DNA from: Alistipes sp.
Lineage (GTDB): Bacteria > Bacteroidota > Bacteroidia > Bacteroidales > Rikenellaceae
Assembly (NCBI GenBank): GCA_017416915.1
Contig: JAFQAN010000002.1
Span: 62,001-126,000, forward strand
Direction: 5' to 3'
DNA: 64,000 bases
In this document: piece by piece, positions 35,913-43,356 of the stretch
Numbering within the stretch: position 1 is the stretch's first letter
How the letters are laid out: each line of letters opens with the position of its first letter
Position numbers and translations under genes: made by a program
Notes under the pieces: model-generated
Database searches by the model: none
The model's input: the letters and a program-made list of their open reading frames with translations, nothing else
What the model was told of the DNA's origin: nothing

Positions 35913-36920
35913 TTAGTCGCACTCCGTATCTTTGACCTCCTTATTTCGCAGCCCGTTCTCCAACTCGGCGCGTCGCTCGAAGGCATCGACAATATACTTG
36001 ACCAACTTGTGGCGTACGATGTCGCGCTTGTCGAACTCGACGATGCCTATGTCGTCGATGCCGCGCAGCGTATCCATCGCCTTCGTTAGACCGCTATCCG
36101 AGCGTCGTGGCAGGTCTATCTGTGTTACATCGCCCGTAACGATAAACTTGGCGTTGCGTCCCATACGCGTCAAGAACATCTTGATTTGCGATAGGGTGGT
36201 GTTCTGCGCCTCATCGAGGATGACGAAGGCGTTGTCCAACGTGCGCCCACGCATATACGCTAAGGGTGCTATCTGCACCGTACCCTCCTCGATATACTTC
36301 TGCAACTTGGCGGCGGGTATCATATCGTTTAGGGCGTCGTATAGCGGCTGCAAGTAGGGGTCGAGCTTCTCTTTGAGGTCGCCTGGCAGGAAGCCAAGCT
36401 TCTCGCCCGCCTCGACAGCAGGACGCGTAAGTATTATGCGGCGCACCTCTCGCTCTTTGAGCGCTCTGACGGCAAGGGCTATGGCGGTGTATGTCTTACC
36501 CGAGCCAGCAGGACCTACGGCAAAGAGCAGGTCGCACCTCTCGGCGAGCTTTACTAAACGCTGTTGGTTTACCGTCCTGGCACGTATTATTGCGCCGTTG
36601 TTGCCATAGACGATGACATCCTTGTCGATGGCGGGTGGCTCGCTGCTAAGCTCCGCAAGGCTCGATGAGAATGCCTGCGACACCACCTCCGACGATATAT
36701 GCCCATACTTTATGTAGTAATCGACCAATGCGTTCATCCTACGCTCAAAGGCGGCAACATCACTTCGTGCGCCCAGCGCCTTAATCTTGTCGCCACGTGC
36801 CACAATCTTAATCTTGGGGCATAGCTCACGCATCTGCTCCAAGTAGGCATTCTGTGCGCCGTATAGCTCTCGGGCATCTACCCCCTCTACAAGTATCTCC
36901 TTTACAATCTCCTCGCTCAT
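35913..36920 (-). CDS. phoH: PhoH family ATPase
   Basis: A 335-residue protein with a PhoH P-loop domain: Walker A GPAGSGKTYTA near residue 138, Walker B FVILDEAQNTT and IVTGDVTQIDLPR near residue 258. An N-terminal extension of about 100 residues resembles the PhoH-like (YbeZ) type with a KH-like region. YbeZ partners RNase YbeY in ribosome and rRNA metabolism; no ybeY is adjacent here. It lies 11 nt downstream of an outer-membrane protein gene, so the two are co-transcribed. Confidence 0.92.
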   Translation of the reverse strand: MSEEIVKEILVEGVDARELYGAQNAYLEQMRELCPKIKIVARGDKIKALGARSDVAAFERRMNALVDYYIKYGHISSEVVSQAFSSSLAELSSEPPAIDKDVIVYGNNGAIIRARTVNQQRLVKLAERCDLLFAVGPAGSGKTYTAIALAVRALKEREVRRIILTRPAVEAGEKLGFLPGDLKEKLDPYLQPLYDALNDMIPAAKLQKYIEEGTVQIAPLAYMRGRTLDNAFVILDEAQNTTLSQIKMFLTRMGRNAKFIVTGDVTQIDLPRRSDSGLTKAMDTLRGIDDIGIVEFDKRDIVRHKLVKYIVDAFERRAELENGLRNKEVKDTECD

Positions 36921-36931
36921 AGCTCACTACC

Positions 36932-37576
36932 TTAAAAAAGTACAGAGAAACCTACCGTCAGACGATAGACATTCGTGTTAAACTCTTCGCCAGGCTCGCC
37001 CTCCTTGCATCCAATCTGGTTGAGCGTAGCTTTGAGGGCGTGTACGTAGCGCGCTTCGAGCTGAAAGTGTCCGCCCATACATACCGCGATACCTCCCGCC
37101 ACGTTCCAGGTGGGGCTTACGGGGCCGAACTCATACTTTTGGTCGTCAGCGCTATATTGCGCCTTGCTCATAACCGTAAACACGGGACCAGCGATGAAGC
37201 GTAGGCGCTGACCTGCCACACGCAACGATAGCAGTACGGGGATGTCTATTGTCGTGGTCTTAACCTTATACTCGTTGTCGAGTGAGCTGCTTGCCGCAAT
37301 TAACGAGCCTCGCTGGTAGGCGACCTCTGTCTCGATGGCGAAGTTACGACCAAAGACCACTCCCATATCGAAGTGTCCGCCAAAGCCGATACGTGGCGAT
37401 AGCTTGATGTCGCTGCTGCTAACATTGTGGATGCCCGTATATACAGCATCCAAGCCGATACCCATCTCCATACGTATCTTCTTCTCTGTCTTGTCGGCAA
37501 GATTCTGTGCCGACGCCGATAGGATGGTGCATCCAACTAATGCGATAAGCGCAACTATGTACTTTATACTCTTCAT
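36932..37576 (-). CDS. Outer-membrane beta-barrel protein (PorT-like size, OmpW/opacity-like fold)
   Basis: A 214-residue protein with a signal peptide (MKSIKYIVALIALVGCTILSASAQ) and alternating amphipathic strands (RIGFGGHFDMGVVFGRNFAIETEVAYQ in two parts: RIGFGGHFDMGVV, RNFAIETEVAYQ), ending in the aromatic strand VYRLTVGFSVLF that targets barrels to the BAM machinery. It matches the broad Bacteroidetes outer-membrane beta-barrel group. The role is unknown. A strong promoter lies 52-83 nt upstream and phoH follows. Confidence 0.8.
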   Translation of the reverse strand: MKSIKYIVALIALVGCTILSASAQNLADKTEKKIRMEMGIGLDAVYTGIHNVSSSDIKLSPRIGFGGHFDMGVVFGRNFAIETEVAYQRGSLIAASSSLDNEYKVKTTTIDIPVLLSLRVAGQRLRFIAGPVFTVMSKAQYSADDQKYEFGPVSPTWNVAGGIAVCMGGHFQLEARYVHALKATLNQIGCKEGEPGEEFNTNVYRLTVGFSVLF

Positions 37577-37627
37577 ATTTACTCTTTCAAAACCGATAGT
37601 TCAACATACTATACGTCGAATATCTTT

Positions 37628-37659
37628 CAAAGGTACGGTTTTTTATAAAAAAAACCAAA
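37628..37659 (-). promoter_or_regulatory. Promoter of the outer-membrane protein-phoH operon
   Basis: On the minus strand TTTG (37659-37656), a 20-nt spacer, then TACCTTTG (37635-37628). The leader would be about 45 nt. Confidence 0.65.
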
Positions 37660-37707
37660 AATTGTGTTATTTATTTTGTAAGGCTTTTTATTTTGGGTTT
37701 ATTGACG

Positions 37708-37715
37708 TATCTTTG
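37708..37715 (+). promoter_or_regulatory. Candidate -7 box of the der promoter
   Basis: TATCTTTG at 37708-37715 matches TAnnTTTG. No TTTG sits at the expected -33 distance. The der ATG is 95 nt downstream. Confidence 0.4.
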
Positions 37716-37809
37716 TGGCGCATATGTAGTTCTAATAGTGGAGCAAACTGTGCGCTACTTGGCCGCTTGTCAAGACAAAACGTAACAAAACAATAAACAG
37801 GATATAACT

Positions 37810-39114
37810 ATGAGTTTAGTAGCTATTGTAGGTCGCCCCAATGTGGGTAAATCGACACTCTTCAACCGCCTTGTGGGTCAGCGTCAGGCAATCGTCGATG
37901 AGACGGCAGGTACGACGCGCGATCGCCACTATGGCAAAACCGACTGGAACGGCAAAGAGTTCTCGGTGATTGATACTGGTGGTTACACCGTAAACTCGGA
38001 GGACATCTTTGAGGATGAGATACGCCGTCAGGTGATGCTTGCTATTGACGAGGCGGACCTCATACTCTTCCTTGTTGAGGTGCGCACAGGCATTACCGAC
38101 CTCGATATGATGATGGCAGACATACTGCGTCGCTCGGGCAAGAAGGTGATGCTCGTATGCAACAAGGTCGATACCTACGACCTTATCTACTTCTCGCACG
38201 AGTTTCACGCCTTGGGTCTTGGCGAGCCTTTCTGCATCAGCTCGATGTCGGGTAGCGGCACAGGCGATATGATGGATGCCATCTTGGCAAACCTCCCAGA
38301 GGATACCACTGCCGAGTACGACGCCTCGTTGCCCCGCATCGCCATCGTGGGACGCCCCAACGTAGGTAAGTCGTCGATGACAAATGCCCTCTTGGGTCAG
38401 GAGCGCAACATCGTAACTAACGTGGCAGGTACCACGCGCGACTCGATACACACCCGCTACAATATGTATGGTATGGACTTCTACCTCATCGACACGGCGG
38501 GTATGCGTAAGAAGGGTAAGGTTACAGAGGACCTCGAATTTTACTCTGTTATGCGCTCGATACGCGCCATCGAGAACTCGGACGTATGCGTACTTATGCT
38601 CGACGCTGAGCAGGGCATCGAGTCGCAGGACCTCAATATCCACAACCTCATCGTGCGTAACCGCAAGGGCTGTGTTATAGTGGTCAATAAGTGGGACTTG
38701 GTGGAGAAGGATAGCAACACTATGAAGGTATGGCGCGAGTTCTTGGAGAAGAAGCTCGCTCCGTTTAGTGATATTCCGATTATCTTCACCTCGGTAATCA
38801 ACAAGCAGCGTATCCTCGACGTGTTGCAGAACGCCATACGTGTATATCAGTCGCGTAAGCGCCGTATATCGACATCCGAGCTTAACGACTTCTTCTTGCC
38901 GCTTATCGAGAACTATCCTCCCGCAGCGACAAAGGGCAAATATATCAAGATTAAGTATGTAACGCAGCTGCCCACCCCCACGCCGCAGTTTGCATTCTTT
39001 GTGAATTTGCCGCAGTATATCAAGGAGTCGTATCGTCGCTTCTTGGAGAACAAGTTGCGCGAGCAGTGGGACTTCTCGGGCGTGCCTATCCAAATATACT
39101 TCCGACAAAAGTAA
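37810..39114 (+). CDS. der: Ribosome-assembly GTPase Der (EngA)
   Basis: Der has two tandem GTPase domains and a KH-like C-terminal domain and acts in 50S subunit maturation. The 434-residue protein shows GRPNVGKST at 8-16 with DTGGYT, NKVD, and a second set GRPNVGKSS with DTAGMRKKG and NKWD. The C-terminus ([36 protein letters not shown]) is canonical. A long antisense frame across it is a codon-bias shadow. Downstream lies repeat block 3. Confidence 0.97.
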   Translation: MSLVAIVGRPNVGKSTLFNRLVGQRQAIVDETAGTTRDRHYGKTDWNGKEFSVIDTGGYTVNSEDIFEDEIRRQVMLAIDEADLILFLVEVRTGITDLDMMMADILRRSGKKVMLVCNKVDTYDLIYFSHEFHALGLGEPFCISSMSGSGTGDMMDAILANLPEDTTAEYDASLPRIAIVGRPNVGKSSMTNALLGQERNIVTNVAGTTRDSIHTRYNMYGMDFYLIDTAGMRKKGKVTEDLEFYSVMRSIRAIENSDVCVLMLDAEQGIESQDLNIHNLIVRNRKGCVIVVNKWDLVEKDSNTMKVWREFLEKKLAPFSDIPIIFTSVINKQRILDVLQNAIRVYQSRKRRISTSELNDFFLPLIENYPPAATKGKYIKIKYVTQLPTPTPQFAFFVNLPQYIKESYRRFLENKLREQWDFSGVPIQIYFRQK

Positions 39115-39128
39115 TTTTGCTCAGCTAT

Positions 39129-39600
39129 GCTTGGTGTGATAAGGGGTCGATTGCGTCCCCTAACAAAAAATGCCGTCAATGGGACGTACGCGCAAGTACT
39201 ACCCATCGACGGCATTTTTGCCGAGTGTAGCACTCGGCACCCTTCTGAAACCAAGCCCTTGTCGTGATAGCGGCGCATCTGCGGCACCAAGCTCGTTCGT
39301 CTGAATGGGGATGTACGCCCAAGTACACCCCCATCCAGCCAAACTTCGACTTGGCACCACATCTGCACCACTCTGACGCCAAGCTGCCTCGCGCAGCCGC
39401 GCACAGCCTCGCACTGCTGAGAACGACTGAGAATGACTGAGAACGACTGAGAACGCCTGTGTTTTTCAAGGGTCTCATAGTCTCGTCGTCTCGTCGTCTC
39501 GCAGTCTCGTGGTCTCGCAGTCTCGCGGGCGCGATTCCCAGTCGTTCCCAGTCGTTCTCAGTCGTTCTCAGTCGTTCTCAGCCACTCGCGCGCCCCTCAG
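39129..39600. repeat. Composite intergenic repeat block 3 (convergent gap der / 5'-nucleotidase)
   Basis: The most complete copy. In order: module TTGGTGTGATAAGGGG; hairpin A2 (arms 39171-39183 and 39202-39214, core GTACGCGCAAGTAC); 9-bp hairpin at 39219-39239; hairpin B2 (arms 39302-39310 and 39329-39337, core GTACGCCCAAGTAC); forward 10-mers (GAACGACTGA-like) at about 39416-39459; 8-mers (TCTCGTCG-like) at about 39472-39530; and inverted 10-mers (CAGTCGTTCT-like) at about 39536-39583. No gene is supported. Confidence 0.9.
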
Positions 39601-39701
39601 TCAATCGCGCACCGCCCGATTTAGCGGTAAGACGTCAGATACTCAGTTTGTAGCGGGCAACACCCGCACATCCCTTAACTCTAAATTCTCTAATCTAACG
39701 A

Positions 39702-40619
39702 TTACTCGTTGGCGATACCCATCGGAATATGTACTGCTGGTACGTTGCGCAGATGGTCTAAGTGCGACATCTGGTCGTCAAAGAAGATGTGTGGTCGCAT
39801 AATCTCCAACACTCTATCCTTAGATATGCCGCCGAGGAAGAAGGCCTCTGTAACCTCTACACCCCAACTCTTCAACGTATTTACAACGCGCTCGTGGGCG
39901 GGTGCATTACGCGCCGTTACGATAGATATTTTTAGCCAACGATGATAGTCGGGGTTGGCTGCTATGCGTTGTGTTTCAAGCTTCTGTAAGTTTGATATTT
40001 TCATTAGCAGGTCTGCCAATGGTCCTGGGTCGAGAGGTCGGCGTGTGGCGGCTTCGTGTTTATGAAATGCCGAGAGTCCCTGCTCCTTATATATCTTCTC
40101 GCTCTCGTCGTCGGCGATAACACCGTCGAAGTCGAAGGCGATACGTAGCTCATTATCGCTCACATCATCCATAACCTCGCTGTCGAGTACTCTGCCCGCG
40201 GCGTAGCCCGCATCGCAGGCACGGCGTACATCGCGCTCCGAAGCGGAGAGAAATAGCGACGCATTGAACGCGGGCAAGTACTTATATGGCGACTCGCCCG
40301 AGAAGAACGAGGCGCGTGTAATATCCAAGCCGTAGTGTTCGATGGTGCGGAACACCCTCAACCCCGTCTCGGGAGAGTTACGCGATAGTAGCACAACCTC
40401 TACGGGCTGCTCGTCGGCGAATATCTCGTTAAAACTCAACAATCGCTTTACAAAGGGGAAGGCAACGCCCTTACTTAGAGGTACATCTATGTTCTGCTCC
40501 TGGTAGCGGCGGTACTCTGCTAAGCCGCACTCATTATATATTTTGTCCGACTCCGAGAGGTCGAAGAGCGCCGACGACGATACGGCGACGACAAGTTTAT
40601 TTTCGATAGGAAATGCCAT
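39702..40619 (-). CDS. 5'-nucleotidase (cytosolic NT5C1-like family)
   Basis: A 305-residue protein of the 5'-nucleotidase family related to vertebrate NT5C1: the start ENKLVVAVSSSALFDLSESD, the middle FLSASERDVRRACDAGYAAG and the HAD-like motif RIAFDFDGVIADDESE, followed by VTARNAPAHERV and HIFFDDQMSHLD. It should dephosphorylate nucleoside monophosphates in the cytosol. The HAD-like DxD (FDFDG) is intact. A TATCTTTG -7-type box is at 40645-40638 on the minus strand. It lies just downstream of tRNA-Gln on the same strand. Confidence 0.88.
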   Translation of the reverse strand: MAFPIENKLVVAVSSSALFDLSESDKIYNECGLAEYRRYQEQNIDVPLSKGVAFPFVKRLLSFNEIFADEQPVEVVLLSRNSPETGLRVFRTIEHYGLDITRASFFSGESPYKYLPAFNASLFLSASERDVRRACDAGYAAGRVLDSEVMDDVSDNELRIAFDFDGVIADDESEKIYKEQGLSAFHKHEAATRRPLDPGPLADLLMKISNLQKLETQRIAANPDYHRWLKISIVTARNAPAHERVVNTLKSWGVEVTEAFFLGGISKDRVLEIMRPHIFFDDQMSHLDHLRNVPAVHIPMGIANE

Positions 40620-40688
40620 ATTGTAAATTCTTTAATGCAAAGATACGAAAAAAAATACTTATACGACAATCGTCGCATAAGTATTTCG

Positions 40689-40762
40689 TGGTTGAGCTAC
40701 CGAGATTCGAACTCAGAATAACAGAACCAAAATCTGCTGTGTTACCGTTACACCATAGCTCA
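40689..40762 (-). tRNA. tRNA-Gln (anticodon UUG)
   Basis: On the minus strand the 7-bp acceptor stem TGAGCTA/TAGCTCA encloses a cloverleaf. The anticodon loop TTTTGGT carries TTG; the T arm has GTTCGAATC; discriminator A is followed by an encoded CCA (ending at 40689). The U1-A72 closing pair is characteristic of bacterial tRNA-Gln. Confidence 0.93.
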
Positions 40763-40845
40763 ATCGTTGCTCGTAAGCGACGCAAAGATAGTGTAAAGTT
40801 TTCAAACTACAAAATTTGTCGGCTATAAATATTACCAAATCGTCA

Positions 40846-41727
40846 TTACACTCTGTGGTATCTGTTTGGTGTGCAGCCCTCCAAGCGTTTGAACATACGT
40901 GTAAGGTGGTGCGGGTACTTGAAGCCGAGGCGGTACGCCACTTCGCTCACGGAGAACTTGCCGCTCGTAAGCAGCATCTTAGCCTCGTCGATGATGCGTC
41001 GCTGGATATACTCCTGTGCCGACCGTCCCGTCTGCCTCTTCACTAAGTCGCCGAAGTAGTTGGGCGAGAGGTTTAGCTGGTTGGCACACCAAGCCACCGT
41101 AGGTATTGAGCGCTTCGCAGACCTCTCCGAGAGGTGGTTGTTGAGCAGCCTTTCGAGACGTACTATGAGACTTTGATTTTGCTTATCGGTGGCGGATGTC
41201 TGTCGCTCGAAGTAGCGCATACATAGACACAATATAACCGAAATTCCCGATATGACGATATTGTGGGTGTGAGAGTCTATCTCGTGCAACTCGTCATATA
41301 GGCTCTGCATATAGTTGTTTATGGCGTTAAATTCCGCAGAGTTTATATACAGCGACTTGTGCGCATCGAAGAACGGGAAAACCGATATGTAGTGTTCCAA
41401 GACGGTCTTCTTGATTATGTCGGGATGAAATAGCAACAACCAGCCATCAATGTCGCTCTCTACGTTGGAACGACAGCTGCACGTATGACCTGGCGCAACA
41501 AACCTCAGTGTAGCCTTAACCTCATCTGTATCGCTTTGATGTTGTGCATTGTCGGCCCTATTTGAGATGTTGCATAAGATGCCATAGACTCCGAAATATA
41601 GCGGAATAATCGGTATGTTTTTGAGTTCCGAAAGTTTGACAACACTTATCAAAGGGTGTTGTTGCTTGATGCTCAGATGCTCGTTACAATTACCGATGCT
41701 GTCTAACCTGAAAACCCCATTACTCAT
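40846..41727 (-). CDS. AraC family transcriptional regulator
   Basis: A 293-residue regulator. The C-terminal 100 residues are an AraC DNA-binding domain with two helix-turn-helix motifs (LNLSPNYFGDLVKRQTGRSA and FSVSEVAYRLGFKYPHHLTR), ending at LEGCTPNRYHR. The N-terminal 170 residues resemble a cupin-like ligand pocket (HTCSCRSNVESDIDGWLLLF). No regulated operon is adjacent on the same strand. Immediately upstream (plus strand) lies the candidate small RNA, whose relation to this regulator is unknown. The ligand is not predictable. Confidence 0.9.
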   Translation of the reverse strand: MSNGVFRLDSIGNCNEHLSIKQQHPLISVVKLSELKNIPIIPLYFGVYGILCNISNRADNAQHQSDTDEVKATLRFVAPGHTCSCRSNVESDIDGWLLLFHPDIIKKTVLEHYISVFPFFDAHKSLYINSAEFNAINNYMQSLYDELHEIDSHTHNIVISGISVILCLCMRYFERQTSATDKQNQSLIVRLERLLNNHLSERSAKRSIPTVAWCANQLNLSPNYFGDLVKRQTGRSAQEYIQRRIIDEAKMLLTSGKFSVSEVAYRLGFKYPHHLTRMFKRLEGCTPNRYHRV

Positions 41728-41856
41728 AACCCAAATTCTCGATTTTGTGAATATTTTACTACACTCATTATACTATATACCACTGCGTAGAGATAGGTGA
41801 TATAGAGAATTGTCGCCAATCAGTAAAATTGGTAATTAATTCCGTTACCTATCTAT

Positions 41857-41886
41857 TTTGTTGTGCCGCAGTGCGTATTAATTTTG
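41857..41886 (+). promoter_or_regulatory. Candidate promoter of the small RNA
   Basis: TTTG at 41857-41860, 18 nt, then TAATTTTG at 41879-41886. The spacer is one or two nt shorter than in the other promoters of the window. Confidence 0.45.
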
Positions 41887-41892
41887 CCCCGA

Positions 41893-42007
41893 AATATTAG
41901 ACATGTGTGCTGGTGGACAATGTCTGTTGCTAATTGGGGTTAATGAGGCTTTCATTTGGGTATTTGATTGGCAATGGATTGGGGGGATCCACCAGCATCT
42001 TTTTTTG
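41893..42007 (+). ncRNA. Candidate structured small RNA, about 115 nt
   Basis: A plus-strand promoter is followed by a region whose ends pair: TGCTGGTGGA at 41908-41917 with TCCACCAGCA at 41988-41997, then eight T. Inside, TTGCTAAT (41927-41934) pairs with ATTGGCAA (41967-41974) with one wobble, and AATGA/TCATT forms a terminal hairpin, giving a rod with bubbles. That outline fits 6S RNA or the Bacteroidales-1 motif, which has been suggested to be 6S, but I could not match the consensus. No plus-strand gene follows within 500 nt, so it is not a leader. Confidence 0.5.
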
Positions 42008-42033
42008 TATCGTAACGACCTTCTTATTAAAAA

Positions 42034-42405
42034 CTATAACTTCGATAGGAACTTCTCGCGGTTTACCACGTAGCGCGTATGTTCGCCTTCGCCGATAAGC
42101 GTCTCGCCCTCGTAAGCCTTAACCGAGAAGGTCAGCTTGCGACCATCAATTGCTGTTAGCTCCGCAATAGCGAGAACGTGCGCACCCACTTTTGAGGGTT
42201 TGAGGTGCGAGGTTGCTATATGTGCGCCCACGGTGGTCTGGTCGTCGTCAATCTTTGTAGCTACTGCTAACATTGCGGCATTCTCCATAAGTGCCACCAT
42301 TGCGGGGGTTGCAAGAACTGCCATATCGCCCGAGCCGATAAACTCGGCGGTATTGCTCTCAGTAACCTGCATAATGGTACTATGCTGTAATCCTATCTCT
42401 AACAT
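42034..42405 (-). CDS. Hotdog-fold thioesterase (fluoroacetyl-CoA thioesterase-like)
   Basis: A 123-residue hotdog protein resembling FlK-type thioesterases. T33 and E41 (VLATPAMVALMENAAM) and H67 (ATSHLKP) have the same spacing as the FlK catalytic Thr42, Glu50 and His76. It probably hydrolyses a small acyl-CoA; fluoroacetyl-CoA itself is unlikely to be the natural substrate here. A TATCTTTG box at 42445-42438 (minus strand) is a plausible -7 element. It is divergent from the DUF4294 gene. Confidence 0.85.
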   Translation of the reverse strand: MLEIGLQHSTIMQVTESNTAEFIGSGDMAVLATPAMVALMENAAMLAVATKIDDDQTTVGAHIATSHLKPSKVGAHVLAIAELTAIDGRKLTFSVKAYEGETLIGEGEHTRYVVNREKFLSKL

Positions 42406-42489
42406 ATAAGGTGTTGTTTTATTGGGTAATATTTATGCAAAGATAAAAAAAATATCCGTACCGCACAACCTAAACAGATATTTATTCGT

Positions 42490-42497
42490 TATATTTG
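42490..42497 (+). promoter_or_regulatory. Candidate -7 box of the DUF4294 gene
   Basis: TATATTTG at 42490-42497, 12 nt before the ATG at 42510, which suggests a very short leader. No -33 TTTG seen. Confidence 0.4.
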
Positions 42498-42509
42498 TGC
42501 AACCGAACA

Positions 42510-43106
42510 ATGAAACCGCTACGTTACATATCGCCACTTTTTATACTGCTTGTCCTCTTTACACCCCTTAATGCAGATGCTCAGGCGCGCAGAACACGTG
42601 TGCGTGGAGCTACGTCGGCACGTTGGGAGGTGGATAGTAGTGGCGACTCTACGCTGCACGTTACGCTTATGCAGGTAAACATCTACCATCGTATGCGCGA
42701 CATAAGGCAGTACCAGAAGATGGTAAAGGCGGTTAAAAAGGTATATCCGTTGGCTTTGGAGGCGTCGAGGCGTATGGCAAAGGTGGATGTCGAGCTTGAC
42801 GAGCTACGTCGTCGCGACCGCAAGAGATATACTGCCGAGATGGAGGAGGCGATAAAGAAGGAGATAACGCCGATGCTCTGGAAGATGACACGCTACGAGG
42901 GTAAGATACTTCTAAAACTTATCGACCGCGAGACAGACCATACCGTATTCTCGATACTTAAAACCTATCGTAGTGGCTTCACGGCAGGCTTCTATCAGAC
43001 CATTGCGCGCCTATTTGGTAACAACCTAAAACTACAATACGACCCCGAGGGCGAGGATGCTATGCTCGAACAGATTGTCCTCTATTATAAGGCGGGGCTA
43101 CTATAA
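42510..43106 (+). CDS. Exported DUF4294-type protein
   Basis: A 198-residue protein with an N-terminal signal peptide (MKPLRYISPLFILLVLFTPL...ADAQ). The body is a basic helical domain containing VKKVYPLALEASRRMAKVDVELDELRRRDRKR (shown here in pieces: VKKVYPLALEA and DVELDELRRRDRKR) and GKILLKLIDRETDHTVFSIL, which I recognise as DUF4294, a periplasmic Bacteroidetes family without known function. The ATG at 42510 begins the signal peptide; upstream in-frame codons would precede the -7 box. The next operon, with its own riboswitch, follows on the same strand. Confidence 0.8.
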   Translation: MKPLRYISPLFILLVLFTPLNADAQARRTRVRGATSARWEVDSSGDSTLHVTLMQVNIYHRMRDIRQYQKMVKAVKKVYPLALEASRRMAKVDVELDELRRRDRKRYTAEMEEAIKKEITPMLWKMTRYEGKILLKLIDRETDHTVFSILKTYRSGFTAGFYQTIARLFGNNLKLQYDPEGEDAMLEQIVLYYKAGLL

Positions 43107-43194
43107 GAGGTGGGGTAGTGGCTCTCGTAGCGCAATTTTAGGGCCTCTCTTAGTCAAGCGTCCGTTCAGCTACTAATTTTTTGAACTTTCCGCA

Positions 43195-43224
43195 TTGCAG
43201 AACGATTTTATTTTCGTACCTTTG
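43195..43224 (+). promoter_or_regulatory. Promoter of the thiamine-uptake operon
   Basis: TTG at 43195-43197, 19 nt, then TACCTTTG at 43217-43224, immediately before the TPP riboswitch. Confidence 0.55.
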
Positions 43225-43231
43225 CGTCAGT

Positions 43232-43322
43232 TATAGGGGTGCTGACAGCGTTGCTGTTGGCTGAGATTATACCCATTGTACTGGATACGGGTAATGCTGA
43301 TACCAGGATTGGACATATCTTA
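43232..43322 (+). promoter_or_regulatory. TPP riboswitch (THI element)
   Basis: The conserved TPP-aptamer segments appear in order: GGGGTGCT, GGCTGAGATTATACCC, then CTGGATACGGGTAATGCTGA. It lies between the promoter and the TonB receptor start, so it should reduce expression when thiamine pyrophosphate is plentiful. Exact 5' and 3' limits of stem P1 are approximate. Confidence 0.9.
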
Positions 43323-43356
43323 AAAGACCCCTTTTCAACTTAAAAAATATTAAAGT

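Larger units (their letters stand above)
41728..42033. other. Intergenic region holding the candidate small RNA
   Basis: About 300 nt between the minus-strand AraC and thioesterase genes. It has no coding frame; its content is the plus-strand promoter and structured transcript listed separately. Confidence 0.6.

Noticed and set aside
37816-39108. 430-codon minus-strand frame over der
   Set aside because: Der is unmistakable on the plus strand; the antisense frame shows no family signature.
39472-39530. CRISPR array
   Set aside because: The unit is 8 bp with continuous tandem copies and no spacers, and no cas gene is present.
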